64,000 nt of DNA from Tachypleus tridentatus (Eukaryota > Arthropoda > Merostomata > Xiphosura > Limulidae). The position numbers and the translations under genes are program-made. Location: positions 66,827,558-66,891,557 of the forward strand of contig NC_134825.1 in the NCBI RefSeq assembly GCF_004210375.1, written 5' to 3'. A model generated the notes under the pieces. That model was not told the origin of the DNA and did no database searches. It saw only the letters and a program-made list of their open reading frames with translations. Below, in pieces: positions 44,350 to 55,526 of this stretch (position 1 is the first letter of the stretch; every line of letters starts with the position of its first letter).

Positions 44350-46155
44350 CCAACGATAAGGAATCAACAACATCGCAACTAATGTTTCGCAGTTTGTTTT
44401 CATTTCGGAAAATTGAGAATATTATGTTTATACCACATTTACAGTTCTCTCATGGTCATAGCGTGGTGTCTTATCTTCATCTGTGATTACAAAAAGGGGA
44501 GGTTAACTCCTACCTCATACTAACACCTGAATAAACATTTGTACAACCTCAAAAGAATGGATAACAGATGAACTCGTCAGGCGAGTATGTTTTCATTTGT
44601 CACACAAGAGTTAACTGTATACTAGCTGGCCCTAAGTTTGAACAGATAGACAAGAAAGAAAGACAGCTAATTAATAGCACAATGTCGACTATTGGGATAA
44701 AGTAATCAAATAGTAATTGTGACAACATTGGTCATTTTTATAACATGTTCACACCATTAAAGTGCGGAATGTAATTTGGCGACAACGGGACACAAACCAT
44801 AGATACACAGTAAGACGCAATAAGCTACTAAACAACACTCGGCCCGACTAGTAAACACTTCCTTTAATAAACAATGTTGTACGTAACTTTGGCTTTAAAC
44901 AATGAGTTAAGTCATTTTATAACGGCATTATTTTGGTTATAATGATGTAAACTGGTTATGTGAAACTTTTGAAACATATTTCCTAAAAACACCTGAATAA
45001 AGGCAAATCTTATCATAATCAAAGAAAGGTAAAAATATGACAGTTTTCAGTTTTTACAGTTTAATTTTCGTAATTGCATGAGCTCATTTACAGCATGCAA
45101 ATAAAAGATAAATCTAATGTCTTGATACACAAATATAATCGTATTACTAAATTCTAGTATCGTCTTGTTATACACGTACTTAAAAGATTTGTGTAGAAGA
45201 ATACAGCATGAATTAAACTTAGAACATAAATATTTGTCATTAGGGTTGAATACGTTATGATACCTTTCAAAAGTAACAAATCGAATATAACCCTAACTCC
45301 ACTCACAGCTGTTAGATTTAGTTCTAAAAGTTACCTATTTGGCCTGCTTACGTTTAACACTGTGAAGCTAGACTATAATGGCAATTCGTTGCTACAATGA
45401 GTTGTATTATTATAATCATAATTTTGATATTTTTTTAGCTCGCACTTACATTAAAACGCGAAAACAAAGGAAGTCTTTATTATGGCGTTAGCTGTCGCCT
45501 GTTGCTCGATTGTTTACAGCTCCAAAGCAAAATTCGTGTCATTTTTAATTATCATAATAAAGCAGACTCTGTATTGTGTAGAGTACAATCATATGGTAAC
45601 TATACCGATACCACCGGCTGCCACTTCGATGGAAAAACATTGGCAAGGTGAGCGAACTATAACTTAGAAATATTTTGGAAAATCATAATAAAACGAATAC
45701 ACTTTTCTGGCTTTAATATGCTTAAGTACGGATGGTCTATAGAAATTAGATACAGCTATAACAATTGCATTTAGATATAGCAAATAATTGTAATTGTAAC
45801 TTACATTTCATATTATGGTTAATTATATCCCATGGTGAAACGAACAAAACAAAAACGAATCCAGTGTTAAATATATAACAAATATAAAATAGTGTAACAA
45901 AAGGGGGTATTTTGGTTAGAATTTATATGTTCTGTGTAAAATACCTAACTGTTCAGGCTTCTTCCACATTCATTAGTTGGGGTGTCTGCCTTAAAGTACT
46001 TATATTGTAGTCTTCGTTTTTCTATTTATGTTTCTCTTTACAAATTGGCTTCACTGTTATTCAAGTTGTTAAACTTATTAATAATAGTTACGTTTGTTTT
46101 ATTTCGTGTAACTCTCTGATGTTAATTAGACGTCTGGTTTCACTGTTTATTCTAA
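44350..46155. other. intergenic, mostly unassigned
   Basis: No repeat family recognised. A possible exon-like stretch, 45439-45648, has an acceptor (tttttttag) and a donor (caag|gtgagc) with an open frame from ATG at 45482, but the peptide resembles nothing I know. Confidence 0.35.
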
Positions 46156-46268
46156 ATGCCTCCAATGACACAGCGGTACGTCTATCGGATGCAAGAAACC
46201 GGGTTTCAAAACCCTGAGACAGAGCACAGATAGCTCTTTGTGTTGCTTTGCTATTAACTACAAACAAA
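46156..46268 (+). repeat. SINE family B copy
   Basis: Head tgcctccaatgacacagcgg, accgggtttcaaaaccctga (B box), gcacagatagctctttgtgt, tail tgctttgctattaactacaa. Moderately diverged. Confidence 0.75.
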
Positions 46269-46451
46269 TTTATTTTAAAATAGTAGCCTATTTTGTTGTT
46301 CTAACTATGAAGTAAAATCATATTGCTGTTCTGGATGTAGTTTAAGTCTATTTAAATTGAATAATCTAAATAAATCGGAGTTAAAAACATTTTACTCTCC
46401 TATAAATAAAAGCAGCTTCCAGATTTGCATATCACCTTCTACCTATTTATA

Positions 46452-46580
46452 TAGCTTCCACATAGTGGTTCAGAGGTAAGATTGAGGGCTTATAAAGCTG
46501 AAAACCTGGGTTTGATTCTCACGGTGGTTTCAGCGCAAATAGTCCATTGTGTAGCTTTAAGCTCAAACACAAAAACAAAA
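46452..46580 (+). repeat. SINE family B copy
   Basis: Head cttccacatagtggttcaga, ggcttataaagctgaaaacc, B box tgggtttgattctcac, tail attgtgtagctttaagctca then aacacaaaaac. Confidence 0.75.
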
Positions 46581-47145
46581 CAAATCCACATTGTCTGTAA
46601 ATTTATTTGTTTCTTTCTCAGTCTTTGAGTTATCACAACCAAGTTTGACAGAGAGTGTCCTCATCTATATGATGTAGCCCCCGTCAGTGAGGTGCCATGG
46701 CACTCGAAAGGTCATCCAGCCACGATGAGGATCTAAGCGTTACTGTTAAAGATCGCTGAATTCGAATCTAACATCTGATTTTGTGTTTCTAGCCCCTCTA
46801 GGGAAGCCGGAGGTGCCACGTTTGAAAGTGTTCACACTTTCACTCACAAGCTAATGAGATCAGCTGTGACATACATACTCGGGTACACCAAGATAGTGTC
46901 CTAACAAGACTTATTTTTGGATTGCAACCCTTTTTGGGATACCATAAACTTAATTTGATATAAGAGAAGCTTAAACGATACACTAAAAGCCTCTGTGGAT
47001 CATGAAGGAGTGTTATAACCCCTACAACGGAACGCTAGTGTTTTATTATAGTTTACATAAAGTGCAGTCTCTTGCAATTTACAAAACTAGGATGTATTTC
47101 CTGAGGGTTTTTATTCATTTTTATTTTTATGTAGTCTAAAGTCAG
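46581..47145. other. unclassified non-coding stretch
   Basis: More GC-rich than its surroundings around 46670-46880 (ccatggcactcgaaaggtca and cggaggtgccacgtttgaaa), possibly an old repeat, but no structure identifies it. Confidence 0.35.
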
Positions 47146-47268
47146 ACCCCGGTGATTCAGTAGTAAGTTTACAAACATACCATGCTAGAATATTGGGTTC
47201 GATTACCGCGGCTGACCTTGCGCAAATAGACTGTTGTGTCATTTTGCAAAAAACAAAACAAAACAAAA
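47146..47268 (+). repeat. SINE family B copy
   Basis: Head agaccccggtgattcagtag, B box gggttcgattaccgc, gaccttgcgcaaatagactg, tail ttgtgtcattttgcaaaaaa followed by caaaac repeats. Confidence 0.72.
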
Positions 47269-47369
47269 AAAACAGATGAAGCTAGTGTTAACAAAGTGAA
47301 ATTAAACTTCACACTTGTGATGTAACTAAAGGAAACAGAAACGTAAAAGGACAGTGGGATGTGTTTCTC

Positions 47370-47548
47370 AGCCCGTCATGGCCAGGTGGGTTAAGGCGTT
47401 CGACTCGTAACCCGAGGGTCACGGGTTCGAATCCCCGTCACACCACACATGCTAGCCCTTTCAGCCGTAGGGACGTTATTATGTCTTACATTGCTAAATT
47501 AGGGATAGCCCTCGTGTAACTTTGTGCGAAATGCAAAAACGAACAATA
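47370..47548 (+). repeat. SINE family A copy with core deletion
   Basis: Head cagcccgtcatggccaggtg with an excellent B box (cgggttcgaatccccg). The core is reduced: gggacgttattatg joins directly to tcttacattgctaaattagg. The tail is present (tttgtgcgaaatgcaaaaac). Confidence 0.87.
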
Positions 47549-48469
47549 CTTGTTTCACACTTGTTCATCTTATTCATGTTGTTTATTATTTTATGTTTGA
47601 AATCGAACTGAAAACTACTGTTTATTTTTTAAAATATTAATGACACATTTTGAATTAAAATGGATAGAAAATTTTTAAAACAATTTAAATACATATGAAC
47701 TTAAAGAGCCTTTTTTTTATTAAATTACTAGTGGAAAAAGAGTAAGAATCGTAATTAAAACTAGATTATTTTCAACGCCGTGATGACGTTAGGCCTAAAT
47801 ACACTGGAACTAAAGCTCTTCCAGAAGAAGACAACGTAAAAATCCGACTTTCTAAACATCTTATAGAATGATGCTCCTTGGATATCCCATTAACTTTATT
47901 ATTAATGTGTATAATTCTAAAGAAATTTATTATACATGGCCGTAGATACAGTGGGAATTTACCATAAATCCAAACAGTGACAAGCATATAAGGTCAAGCT
48001 TACTTATTGAATACCTTGTCCATATGAGTGTAAAATTAAATAGTTCGTTACATTTAATTTCAAATTTTAACCGAGGTCCGGACATCGGTAACTTCATGGC
48101 TAGCTAAAGCCATGACATTACATATGGAATATAGACATGTTTAGCATCATACAGATATCATATATGTAATGTTAAAATCCATTTAAGTTAAAATGCATTT
48201 GACCTTATTTTAATTATCTTACATACCATCTTTTACTTAGTAGATTTCGACCTATTTTGATCCAATGTAACTTATAAATAAAGTATAAAAAGTGAGAAAG
48301 AACAAAATCTTTAGGAGCCAATTACAATTTTTTTATTTTGTACGAAAGCAGAAAAATATTATAAAAGAAATCTGATTTATGTCACATTAAATTTTAATAT
48401 CCAATCAACTCGACTAGCTGGCTAACAAGTGTGGATAAGAACAAAATCTAAAATAAATCCAGTATTTAA
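47549..48469. other. intergenic, nothing recognised
   Basis: AT-rich. The short frame at 47772-47987 on the minus strand shows no family resemblance and is not supported. Confidence 0.45.
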
Positions 48470-50850
48470 CCTCTCTTATTATTTTTGGGCTAGGATACTT
48501 TTCTTTTTGGGTGATTTTAAACTTTGATGGAATTCCATACAGTGCTGCTATCTAAAGTGATATCATCTTCTTGGGGTCTTCAACGTTCATCAACCATTTC
48601 AACAATGCATGATTCATTTGAAAAGTAAGCTTTCTACTAAATAAATAGTGTAGAAAAGGTTTTGCAAAGACAACAACTGCAGTTTTTTATTGTCAGAAGC
48701 TTAAGCATATGAATAGCATTACTGATTACATGTTCCACTCTGTCTCCCAACAAGCATCGTCTGTATCTATGAGATGCTGTATCACTGTAGTTCAATCTTG
48801 TCAGCCATACAATCCAATGAATACATTAACGTATTCCGTCAACAAATGTCTGAGTTTCTGCCGTTGCATTGAGTTTATATTATCTCTACAGAATCCTCAA
48901 TTTGAGATATAAATAATCACATTACATAACACTGGTACATTATACACAGTAAACCACTGTGGCTAACACTAAACAACTCTATTCTGGAATATCAGTCCAT
49001 CAGTTTTACAGGCAAAACAGACTGATAAATTCTGTAGTGCATCCATTCCGAGAAGCCGATGACAGAACTATGATCTTAAACAACTCTATTCATTCTATAA
49101 GCGAGTCGACCCAGATATGTTCATTAACATTTAGTTCATGTCCGTTCATTAAAACAATGTTCATGTTGATAAGTCATAATGGTGGTTTCGTTCAGTGCAC
49201 GTGATATACCACGAGATTTAGCAGTGTTCTGAGCACTCCTGTATAAACCAGTAACCCTATATCCTGCATTCTACTTACAGCCGTGTACCAAGTCCTATCA
49301 AGCCTTGAAACAGTTGGACCGACCACTACAAACAAATTGTTCATTGCACTCTATCTAGTCAATGACCAAAGCTACAGCTGCAGTGCTTTGTACTTGCTAT
49401 TGGTTCTCATGAACTTGTTGTATTATCAATCAAAACAAACAGCCTTGTTTTCCTTGCTGTTTGTTGAGATAGGGGTAGTTCACTCAAAAGTGACCCAACT
49501 ATCCACAGGCAAACCATGTGGTTCAATCCTTCCTTCTAGGATGACATACAGGTGAAGGCATTGGAGATGTGTTGCAGCATACAATCCATGGAAAACCAGA
49601 ATATATCTTTTCATTCATTGAATAATAATGTGGCTTCATTACAATGCTGGGATGGGTGGTGGATAACCTTTAGGTTTGTTGAAACCTTGTATGATATGAT
49701 TGCCTTTAAAGGATGGTGTGTTTAAGTTGAACTCGCTATAGCAGCTGCTACAAGTTACTTCCTCTCCTGCAAATGAATCAAAGCGACTACTTTATATCAT
49801 AACACAGTAGATATTACCTCAGTTATAATGTGAAAGTTTTTAATATACAAATGATGCTACATCACCTCTCTGAGTTGGTCTTCCAGTAACTTATCTTTGA
49901 GGATATTCTTGCAAGTTCCTAAGATCTTTCAAAGTAAGATTTACAGTGCAACTGGTACCAGTAATCAACATAATGGTTAGATTTTCCATGGGAACCAACT
50001 TCCGAGCTTTGAACTCAAAAACTGATGGACTGTTCTTTTTTTAAGCAGGCGAACTTTCTGGTGTAACTCGGTTATAATTATCTGGCAGTACCAGAGTTGT
50101 ACCACCTACAAATGTTTGATGAAATGTAAGACTTGACTGTCTAGACACAAAACCAGTTGTTGAACAACTTATTCTGAAGCTCTGCCATTCTAGGCAGTCA
50201 TCTGCCTGAAATACTTTAATAAATGGTACAAGTTTTTTTCATATTTATATACAAATATTTTAAATGGTTTGGTTCACCTTGCTCATGGAAACCTATGATT
50301 GGAACCAGAAACACTCTTTTCCAACGTCTTGATCATATTCTGATTGAGGTGTCCTTAACAATATTGGCACACCATTGTGAGAATTCACAACTGTCTCGAT
50401 AATTAGACAAAGGGTAGGCTTTTGCTCTAGGGTGGCAAAAAAATGAGGTGCTCTATACAGTTTAGTTACACCCATGTTCGATCCTATACTCCAACATGAG
50501 CTTCAGTGCTATACCTTCTGGCTCAGGGAGAGTCATCATTGTCTGCTGCCTAATTTTTAGTGATTCAGTACCTATCATCTCACCTGTTGGTACGATGACA
50601 GACAGTATGCACTGACAGCGCCCCCAGTTTCATACATCTATAGATAGCTTTGAGAAGAGTTGGGGCTGGACACTTTTTCTTGGTTTAAGTCCAGCAGTAC
50701 AGACTTCCCCAAACGGTTTCATTCTTTTCGTGGGTGGAATTTGATCAGCATATTTGGATATTCTATATATCATCAGCTCCTTCGCTTGTTTGTTGGCCAC
50801 AGTGAGATAAAGAATTATTAATACTCATATAATTAAAAAATTTTAGGACA
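48470..50850 (-). pseudogene. strongly decayed Ty3/gypsy-type retroelement relic
   Basis: Minus-strand fragments appear in the right relative order. A protease-like TGTSCTVNL segment lies near 49920-49992. A segment before the reverse transcriptase core (QRQKLRHLLTEYVNVF, then VIQHLIDTDDA) lies near 48745-48890. An RNase H piece (HALLKWLMN..DPKK) lies near 48525-48620. The polymerase core between the last two is deleted, and stops and frame changes are numerous. I found no LTRs. The edges are approximate, and 50000-50850 is assigned mainly by continuity. Confidence 0.6.
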
Positions 50851-51147
50851 CGAGTTTTCCTAAATCCAAGAAATGTCTCATATAAACATCTCCCTTCTGT
50901 GACGTCTCTTGCACTTGGGTGCAAGTCTTGAAAAATATCATTTCCTAACTATGGAGTCTTTTTTTTATTTAAATAAGGACTTCAAAGATATGCAGGACTA
51001 TTATAACAGTACAATAAAACAGAAATGCATGGTATATTCATATACTACGCACCTATTTAATTTAAAACTATATTTTTATATATGTTACAAGTTTATTATG
51101 ATACATACTAATAAGATGTTTTCGTTATTAATTTCATTTATGAAGTA

Positions 51148-52023
51148 TTAGGTTGTTCAGAAATAAATGTCAGAATTCTCGCGATGACATTTAGAAGCCG
51201 AATATTGAGCAACTTATCGTTGGTTGGTCGGTTTAGTCCAACGTTTGTCGCTTACAAGGTGTCTTAATTGTTTTAACTCTACTCAGAGTAAGTTTCACAA
51301 CCCCCATGAACAAAAAGGACATTCGTCTGATTTTCCTCTACGACTTCAAACTTGAACGAAAAGCTAATGAAACTATACGGAACATCAACCAGGCATTCAG
51401 CCATGAATATATTCAGTGTTTGTTCCAAAGGTTTCGACATGGATATGAAAGTCTTGAAGACCATGAAGGCCATTTAAGGAAGCCATCCTTAGATAAAAAG
51501 ACATTAAGGGAAGCAGTTGAAAGAGACCCTCGCACAACAGTACGTGAGCTGGCAGAATAGCTAGGCACAAGAAAATCAAACATTACTAACCATCTGAGTG
51601 CGATTAAAACACGATAAAGTTGGAAAAGTGGATTCCGCATGAGCTGACTGAAGATCAACAAAATCGGCGTTGTGAGACCTGTCAAGGATGACACTCCAAA
51701 AATTGAACGAATTCGGAATATAGGTTCTGCCTCATCCACCTTATTCCCTAGACCTTTCCCTACAGATTTTCATTTTTTCAAGCACTTTGACAATTTTTTG
51801 AACAATAAACGCTTTCAAAAGCTGCGGAAGAAGAAGCTTACAAGGAGTTCATTGGCCATAGAAACTCTGATTTCTACAACAGGGGCATAAACAGCATCGT
51901 TACACGTTGGCAAAAGTGTTTTGAAGCAAATGGTAGTTACTTTGATTAAAGCATATTTTACAACACTAGTTTATACTTTTCCAAACTTCGCAGTTTAAAA
52001 ACGTTTATTTCTGGACAACCTAA
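51148..52023 (+). mobile_element. internally deleted mariner copy 1
   Basis: 876 bp between TA dinucleotides (51146-51147 and 52024-52025), ends ttaggttgttcagaaataaa and, read inward from the right, ttaggttgtccagaaataaa. It carries a mariner transposase pseudogene missing its central part. The copy at 61461 has the same join. Confidence 0.92.
51306..51949 (+). pseudogene. mariner transposase pseudogene, central deletion (copy 1)
   Basis: Begins MNKKDIRLIFLYDFKLERKA, includes the helix-turn-helix region (LREAVERDPRTTVRELAE), then stops and frame changes. At about 51681-51690 the RRCETC-type segment jumps to the KIERIRNIG region that normally lies beyond the second catalytic Asp. About 130 codons with the first two catalytic residues are therefore absent. 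The C-terminal part (FHFFKHFDNFLNNKRF) and terminal TAA at 51947-51949 remain. Confidence 0.88.
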
Positions 52024-52925
52024 TAAAACTTAAAGGAAAGTTATCACAATTTTTGTTCTATATTTCCAATTATTACGTTTAGTAAAGTTAAATTTTAGAG
52101 AGTGCGCTACAGTAGTACAAACTTAGATGTAAAGATTATGAGATGTAAATCGAATTATTTTAAAACTTAAATGGACGACTGACCTAGTAATTCTTCGAGA
52201 ATAAAACTTAATCTCTAAATAACGAAATTGAAGCACTGGTATGTCTCAGGAGTGTGTTTAAATTTGTGTTTTAATTAAACGATCCGTAATTTGTATATGT
52301 AATGGTAGTATTTAATTAACTAGTTTTAGCAATAAAAAGACTAATAGTAATAGTATATTAGCAGAATAATTATTTATTATTTTCCAATTATAATTACACG
52401 AAAATGAGTCCCATGGTTTAGCTTTTCTGCCCTCAGTCTCGTTTTCTACTTACATGGATTAGTTATGTTCAGGTTGGACATAAATTTGATTTATAAATGT
52501 TGTAAATGGTTTTAATTGAATTATCATCTCTCCTGTTATGTTTTTAATGGAATTCAGTTGTTTTTAGCGATATAACATATTTTGGATTGGCCTTTCACAT
52601 GCTAAGTAAATGTTATTCTACATTTGTTGTTTTTTAAAAAAACGAGTTGGTGTCTGTACTTGAAGTTCAAAACACAAAACCCTGATACTGTACATTAATT
52701 CATAATCTCAAAAGAGTTTTTAATTTCATTTTCAGACATGATGCTAATTATTTAGTTCAAGTTATGCAGATGTGAGAGAAGATGGTTGTGAATTCCATGT
52801 TAATTTATTTGTTTCCAGTTAAAATTAACTAAAGAGTCAATATCTTAATTCAATAACTGGCTACTAACATTACTGCTGTGAAACCTGTGGTCACTGGTTC
52901 AGTGATGAGGGATACATGGGCAGGT
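52024..52925. other. intergenic, nothing recognised
   Basis: AT-rich DNA between the mariner copy and a small inverted-repeat candidate. Confidence 0.45.
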
Positions 52926-53156
52926 AGTGTGACCAGATATCCTGGTTTGGGTGAGACCATTCTGTTTTTGAGCTGTCTGTCCTCCTGTCCTCTAGAAACC
53001 TATGCTTTGAGAGATAATGAACTTAAATTTCCCATATTATCAGAATTAATACTGGTAAACAGTGCCATACTATGACTGTATTTGTATTATCCTTATATCC
53101 TTAATTTTAATATCTTAATATTCCACTTTGAACTCTAGAAAATCTGGTCACTTTAG
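52926..53156. repeat. candidate MITE with gtgaccagat ends
   Basis: The left end gtgtgaccagatatcc and right end aaatctggtcactttag are inverted relative to each other (core gaccagat) about 230 bases apart. No reading frame and no certain target duplication, so this is a weak call. Confidence 0.35.
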
Positions 53157-54490
53157 GGGTGGGAGATATTTATTCCCAAGCTTGAGGTCTCCAAATTAAA
53201 GAACAGTTTATTCAAAACTTAGCTGTTCCCTAAAGACTAAGGCTCTTTAAAATGTTTGCTATACTTGGCATTGAATGTTAGTGTATCATCAGAAATATTA
53301 TGCCTAGAGAAATTCCTTAGTTTTTTTTTTTCAGTGTTTGATTGATTAAAATACAATGATGTCTCATAGTTGATAGGTACTTTAGCAATTTTATGAACAC
53401 TGATGATTTGAAGCCATCTTTTTCATGCTGTTGAGGGATGTTTGGTGGCACAAGTAATTATATCTCAAATTTATTTGTTCTGTAATAATACTAGTCAGGG
53501 AAGTTGTGATGTATTTTTATATCAAAGTAGAATATAATATGTAACACTTATACAAACCAGATATCTTGAATTAGCTAATGATTTAAATTCATAAAGTAAA
53601 AGTGTAAAGAGTGAGTGGAGTTTGGATTTTTATTAGGGGTAGGAGTACCAAATTAAGTTTTCCCTATTTACAAGACACCTTCACTATGCTGCTGCTGCCT
53701 GTGATTGTGAATAGGCTTTTTATTATTAAACCACATGCAAGTGGACTGTATTTACAAGTTATAATGCAAATGCCAAAACGTATAAACAGTGTCTACTGCA
53801 TGCAGGCATATCCAGTTTACCCTAACCATACTACATCATGTTAATTCTACAAGTAGTTATCCATGCTGAAAATGATTTTGTTTCTTAAAGCAAGCATAAA
53901 AATATTTTTATTTAAAATATGGTAATGTTTCTGTCAGGTTCATTATGCATCTTCCAATACTTGTATTAATGTTTTATATGTGAAACTTATTATACACATC
54001 ACTGAAGGGTTCTCTTATTGAGAATCTGTAAAAAGACTATACATTTGTTGAACTGTAAGCATTTCCATTGTAATCCTAGTATTAATAGATATAGAAACTT
54101 TGTGCGTATGTATTTATCAATGAAATAATATATTTATATATAGTTTTCTAGGATTATTCAATGTGCATGGTAATACTGTTTTTTAACCTAGTTTTTCATC
54201 ATGTACAGATGTGTGATTATGGTTTCTGTGTGTTAATGACTTGAACTTTCTTTCAGCTTAGATTCAGATTGCAATTCAGAATCTAAATATTCAAGTCAAG
54301 ATATCAAGTTATTTAAATTTGATTTTTATCTGCTTTAAAAATAGTGCTTTTTACAAAGATTAGATGATCATGGATAAAAACAGTACACATAAGTTAACTG
54401 CAGGATTTCAGTTGTGTATCTTTTTAGAAAGTATGTTATCAGTTTTTGTGGTATTTAATGTAATATAAGATTTCCCTTTGTATTTTACAG
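53157..54490. other. upstream flank or intron of the zinc-finger gene
   Basis: No SINE is recognisable here, unlike most of the window. It ends with a good polypyrimidine tract and acceptor (tttgtattttacag) at 54490, so it is probably intron. I cannot identify the upstream exon. Confidence 0.5.
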
Positions 54491-55526
54491 CAATATGAGT
54501 CAAAGAAGAAGAAAAACTGAAATTCATGTAAAATCAAAAAAAGTACCTAAAATTATGTTAAGTAATTCATCTAGAGGTAAACTAAAACAAACAAGGAATA
54601 CAATGCTCCAACAATGCTCTAAACCATACACATACACCTGTAAATCTTGCCAATTGCAATTAAGTAACTTGCAAAATTATTGGAAGCATATTAATGAGTT
54701 ATGTTCAGTCAAAAAACAAAAGGGAAAGAAACATGCTGCTAAAACCCAAGGGAAAGTAGAAGTCGGTAACATATTGAATGGCCATTCTTCACTTGTTACC
54801 AGAGAAACAGTGGAAGATACGGTGATATTATTTAAAAGAGAAATGATCAGACAAAAGAAATTACTTTCAAAAGTTCCATGTAATGAAGAAGATCAGTTAC
54901 CATCCAATTTTCAAACATGTAACATGTGCCATAAAACATTCTTCTCTTTTGCTAACCTCCTTAAACACCAAATTTATCACAAACTTTCAAGTTCAGATGA
55001 AACTCGTAAAGAGTCACAGGAATTGTCAGAATCCCTGACGTCTGATGCATCCATAAAAAAAACCCAGTGGATCAGAAAAAAACAGTTGAATAGATTACCA
55101 GAAATCCCCAGATATATGTGTGAAACATGCCATTTACCTTTAACAAATTTACAGAATTACTGGAAACATGTAAATGAGCTGTGCCCTGTGAAAAAGCAAA
55201 AAGGAGAGGAACTGGCTACAAAAACTGAGGTGTCTGATTGGAGAAGAAAAGTGAAGGCTAATAGTGCATTGTTTCATGGTTGTTCTTCTTCCTTTACAAG
55301 AGTTCCAGTGGAAAATTCTGTTCTGCTTATTAAAAGAGAAATGAGTATACAGAAAAAATTAATGTCAGAAATTCCTTGCACAGGAAAAGGTCAGTCTTCT
55401 TCTAATTTTGTGAGTTTTACATGTAACATATGCCACAAAATTTATTTTTCATATGCCAGACTTCTTCAACATCAGGTTTACCATAAACTAGCCAGTGCAC
55501 CTAATGAAAGACCTATTCAGGCCTAG
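54491..55526 (+). CDS. zinc-finger protein with duplicated C2HC + C2H2 module (343 aa)
   Basis: The acceptor at 54489-54490 is followed by caat and ATG at 54495; the frame runs uninterrupted to TAG at 55524-55526. The N-terminus is basic (MSQRRRKTEIHVKSKKVPKI). Module 1: a C2HC finger C49-C52-H65-C70 and a C2H2 finger C142-C145-H158-H162. Module 2: C209-C212-H225-C230 and C310-C313-H326-H330. All four have 12 residues between the second Cys and the first His. The linkers share KREM..QKKL.S..PC, and the C2HC fingers share NLQNYWKH.NELC.VKKQKG, so a unit of about 160 residues was duplicated in tandem. Likely nuclear, with nucleic-acid or protein binding, but function is unknown. If an upstream exon is coding, this is its last exon and the ATG may be internal. 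Conservation of all 16 metal ligands argues for a functional gene. Confidence 0.82.

Noticed and set aside
45439..45648. exon with ATG at 45482
   Set aside because: Splice-like borders exist, but the hydrophobic peptide matches nothing known and no partner exon was found; kept only as a note.
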